From contig JAIQZU010000070.1 in the NCBI GenBank assembly GCA_021776915.1, positions 1 to 45,164 on the forward strand: 45,164 bases of DNA, given 5' to 3'. Shown here one piece after another: positions 44,427-45,164 of the stretch (position 1 is the stretch's first letter; each line of letters opens with the position of its first letter). The position numbers and the translations under genes were made by a program. Source of the DNA: Candidatus Scalindua sp. GTDB taxonomy: Bacteria > Planctomycetota > Brocadiia > Brocadiales > Scalinduaceae. Below the pieces are notes generated by a model that saw nothing but the letters and a program-made list of their open reading frames with translations, searched no databases and was not told the DNA's origin.

Positions 44427-45164
44427 TTGAGAACTAATAATTACTCTAAAACCACTATAGCCCGGAAACTGGCATCAATACGGTCCTTCTTCAAATTTCT
44501 AATTCAGGCAGGCGAGCTTGTATCAAATCCATTTGAGGCCTTGCGTACTCCTAAACAGGATAAGAAACTGCCTCATTTCTTAAGCATAAGCGATGTGGAT
44601 GTTCTGCTGAAGACACCTGACTGCTCAAATTCAATGGGGCTGAGAGATTTGGCCATGCTGGAAACGCTCTACAGTACGGGAATAAGGGTAAGTGAACTGG
44701 TCAATTTAGACGACGGAGATATTGATTTCTTTGGCGGGATGATAAAGGTAACGGGAAAAGGTAAGAAAGAGAGAATAGTTCCTATCGGGATTCATGCGAC
44801 TAAGGCCATAAATGAATATATTAATTCCAAATCGAAGTATAAGAAAGAGGAGAAAGACGAGAAAAAGAAGGCAAGCAAGATAAGTAATACGAGTAAGAAT
44901 GAACCTCTTTTTCTTAATAAATACGGCAACCGCCTTACAGCGAGGAGTGTTGCGAGAGTGCTGGATAAGTATTTAAAGATGTCCGGCATAAATCTGCTTA
45001 CATCTCCACACACATTCAGGCATAGCTTTGCAACTCATTTGCTGGATAAGGGAGCCGACCTGCGATCCGTCCAGGAACTGCTAGGCCACTCCAATCTCTC
45101 CACCACGCAGGTATACACACACGTAACGACAGAACGTTTAAAAGCCGTATACGAGAAATCTCAT
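44427..45164 (+). pseudogene. 5'-truncated second copy of the xer recombinase (runs off window)
   Basis: From 44427 the sequence is nearly identical to 35646-36374 (residue 61 onward of the first recombinase). Substitutions are scattered, more of them in the first 200 bases, and a 9-base insertion lies in the Lys-rich linker. All catalytic residues (Arg, Lys, His-Arg, His, Tyr) are kept, but the first 60 residues of the core-binding domain are missing. In frame, a stop lies at 44415-44417. The only early start is TTG 44427 without a ribosome site. It is called a truncated copy; it could still make a catalytic-domain-only protein. Confidence 0.75.

Noticed and set aside
1-45164. CRISPR array
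   Set aside because: No evenly spaced identical short repeats with unique spacers were seen; repeats are dispersed palindromes.
1-45164. tRNA genes in the gaps
   Set aside because: No cloverleaf with a GTTCRA-type T-arm and a matching acceptor stem was found when reading the gaps; a tRNAscan run would settle it.

Overview
The window reads like an anammox planctomycete (order Brocadiales). A marine Scalindua-type lineage fits best, but genus is inference. The reasons are: a split cytochrome b followed by three heme-rich c-type cytochromes (about 5, 11 and 12 heme sites, some non-canonical); a two-GroEL chaperonin cluster; a pair of bactofilins; AT-rich DNA; and intergenic regions full of small palindromic repeats. 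No rRNA or tRNA gene was found by eye.

Layout. 1-4948 (+): the 3' part of a respiratory locus, with the end of a cytochrome b, a subunit IV-like protein, a pentaheme lipoprotein, a membrane-anchored multiheme cytochrome with a CX4CH site, and a secreted multiheme cytochrome with a CX3CH site. 5050-8040 (-): an IS256-type transposase stump beside a two-gene glycolytic operon, a divergent phosphoglycerate kinase and a phosphofructokinase with pyrophosphate-type residues. 8700-12019 (+): an alpha/beta hydrolase, an orphan protein and a CstA transporter. 12938-18895 (+): an uncharacterised envelope cassette of three lipoproteins (two of them paralogous), a class 3 lipase, a metallophosphoesterase and a polytopic membrane protein. 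19008-19993 (-): two bactofilins, one carrying two zinc ribbons.

20588-26869 (+): protein-folding cluster groEL1-groES-groEL2-dnaJ-grpE-fmdB-yacG. 27126-36386: a planctomycete-type membrane protein, Der GTPase, homoserine dehydrogenase, a PLP desulfhydrase/ACC-deaminase relative, a YchF/OLA1-like protein that has lost most of its GTPase domain, an endonuclease III-like glycosylase, a YacP/NYN ribonuclease and a Xer recombinase. Several miniature palindromic elements sit between these genes. 37115-38110: a GC-rich, hairpin-dense block without a convincing gene; on the minus strand it has a group II intron domain V-like hairpin. 38840-44343 (+): a GMC oxidoreductase with a four-cysteine ferredoxin-like motif, a membrane-flavodoxin fusion, a small membrane protein and a large metallophosphoesterase with an internal membrane segment. 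The window ends in a second, 5'-truncated copy of the xer gene, so about 8 kb lies between direct repeats of roughly 730 bp.

How the genes fit together. The first block probably passes quinol electrons to multiheme cytochromes. The chaperone block is a compact folding operon. The 12938-18895 and 38840-44343 blocks are the least explained; both combine membrane proteins with a metallophosphoesterase, and lipid or envelope chemistry is a reasonable but unproven theme.
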